A stretch of 6,760 nucleotides of DNA, taken from contig DAOWNP010000136.1 of assembly GCA_030642545.1 (NCBI GenBank), positions 1 to 6,760 of the forward strand. Direction: 5' to 3'. Of the stretch, positions 6,580 through 6,760 are shown piece by piece. The DNA comes from Desulfobacteraceae bacterium. Lineage in GTDB: Bacteria > Desulfobacterota > Desulfobacteria > Desulfobacterales > DAOWNP01. The notes under the pieces were generated by a model that did not search any database, was not told the DNA's origin, and worked only from the letters and a program-made list of their open reading frames with translations. Position 1 is the stretch's first letter, and every line of letters begins with the position of its first letter. The position numbers and the translations under genes are program-made.

Positions 6580-6760
6580 TTGTTATTCTCCTGATATTTT
6601 AAGATAAGTCAATAAAACTCTATGGAAATAATTTTGACCGCAACCATATGCTGTTATATTCTGCAGACCAAAATTATATTTTTAATGCAGAAAATTTGGA
6701 TAAATTAGAATTTTTATACTCGTAAAAATTATATTTGTAAGTATTAGTGTGTAGGTGTTA
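6580..6760 (-). promoter_or_regulatory. Upstream region of the 660-residue gene, with two small inverted repeats
   Basis: This AT-rich stretch must carry the promoter of the minus-strand gene unless transcription enters from outside the window, but I could not identify a convincing -35/-10 pair. Two inverted repeats are visible: TTCTGCA/TGCAGAA (6659-6665 and 6686-6692, 20-nt spacer) and AATTTTTA/TAAAAATT (6709-6716 and 6723-6730, 6-nt loop). Either could be a regulator-binding site or a chance palindrome in AT-rich DNA. Confidence 0.35.

Noticed and set aside
5750..6602. Three short plus-strand ORFs (60, 77 and 73 residues) opposite the 660-residue gene
   Set aside because: They are antisense to a long, well-supported gene, lack ribosome binding sites and have the hydrophobic composition typical of frames opposite Lys/Asn-rich coding sequence.
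6584..6612. TTGACT on the minus strand (6607-6612) with AGAATA (6584-6589) 17 nt downstream, as promoter of the orphan gene
   Set aside because: The -10 box would overlap the ribosome binding site and transcription would start at about the ATG, which makes no sense for a gene with a good AGGAG site.

Overview
The window is AT-rich, with Lys/Asn/Ile-heavy proteins, Shine-Dalgarno sites of the AGGAG/GGGG type and intergenic DNA full of inverted repeats. The gene set is an HSD10-like acyl-CoA short-chain dehydrogenase and a FIST protein paired with an HD-GYP phosphodiesterase. Together these suggest a free-living, low-GC Gram-negative bacterium, most plausibly a Desulfobacterota (deltaproteobacterial) sulfate-reducer relative. 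That assignment is inference from style and content; no marker gene is present.

Layout. Bases 1-349 are non-coding: a possible terminator of an upstream gene, a candidate promoter, and an 88-bp nested palindrome just before the ribosome binding site of gene 1. Gene 1 (350-1117, +) is a complete SDR dehydrogenase. Bases 1118-2094 contain no convincing gene. They hold a 12-bp inverted repeat after gene 1, a nearly fully paired 78-nt hairpin, a degenerate 8-bp tandem repeat, a 216-bp MITE-like element with 11-bp terminal inverted repeats inside a 19-bp direct repeat, and a nested hairpin ahead of gene 2. Genes 2 and 3 (2095-3216 and 3227-4297, +) form a tight two-gene operon: a FIST sensory protein and a GAF-like/HD-GYP cyclic-di-GMP phosphodiesterase. 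Bases 4298-4596 separate this operon from a convergent gene and are mostly filled by a second TIR-bounded, transposase-less element (4369-4590). Gene 4 (4597-6579, -) encodes a 660-residue protein that I do not recognise. Bases 6580-6760 are its upstream region.

How the genes work together. The FIST and HD-GYP genes are the one clear functional unit. FIST domains are sensory modules (the NosP subgroup binds heme and nitric oxide), and the HD-GYP protein has an intact phosphodiesterase motif set but no receiver domain. The simplest model is that the FIST protein senses a small ligand and controls c-di-GMP breakdown by its partner. The SDR gene looks like an independent acyl-CoA metabolism gene. 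The 660-residue orphan points toward the signalling operon from the other side, but nothing in the sequence ties it to that operon. The intergenic elements (two MITE-like units and several long hairpins) mark this as a repeat-rich genome.
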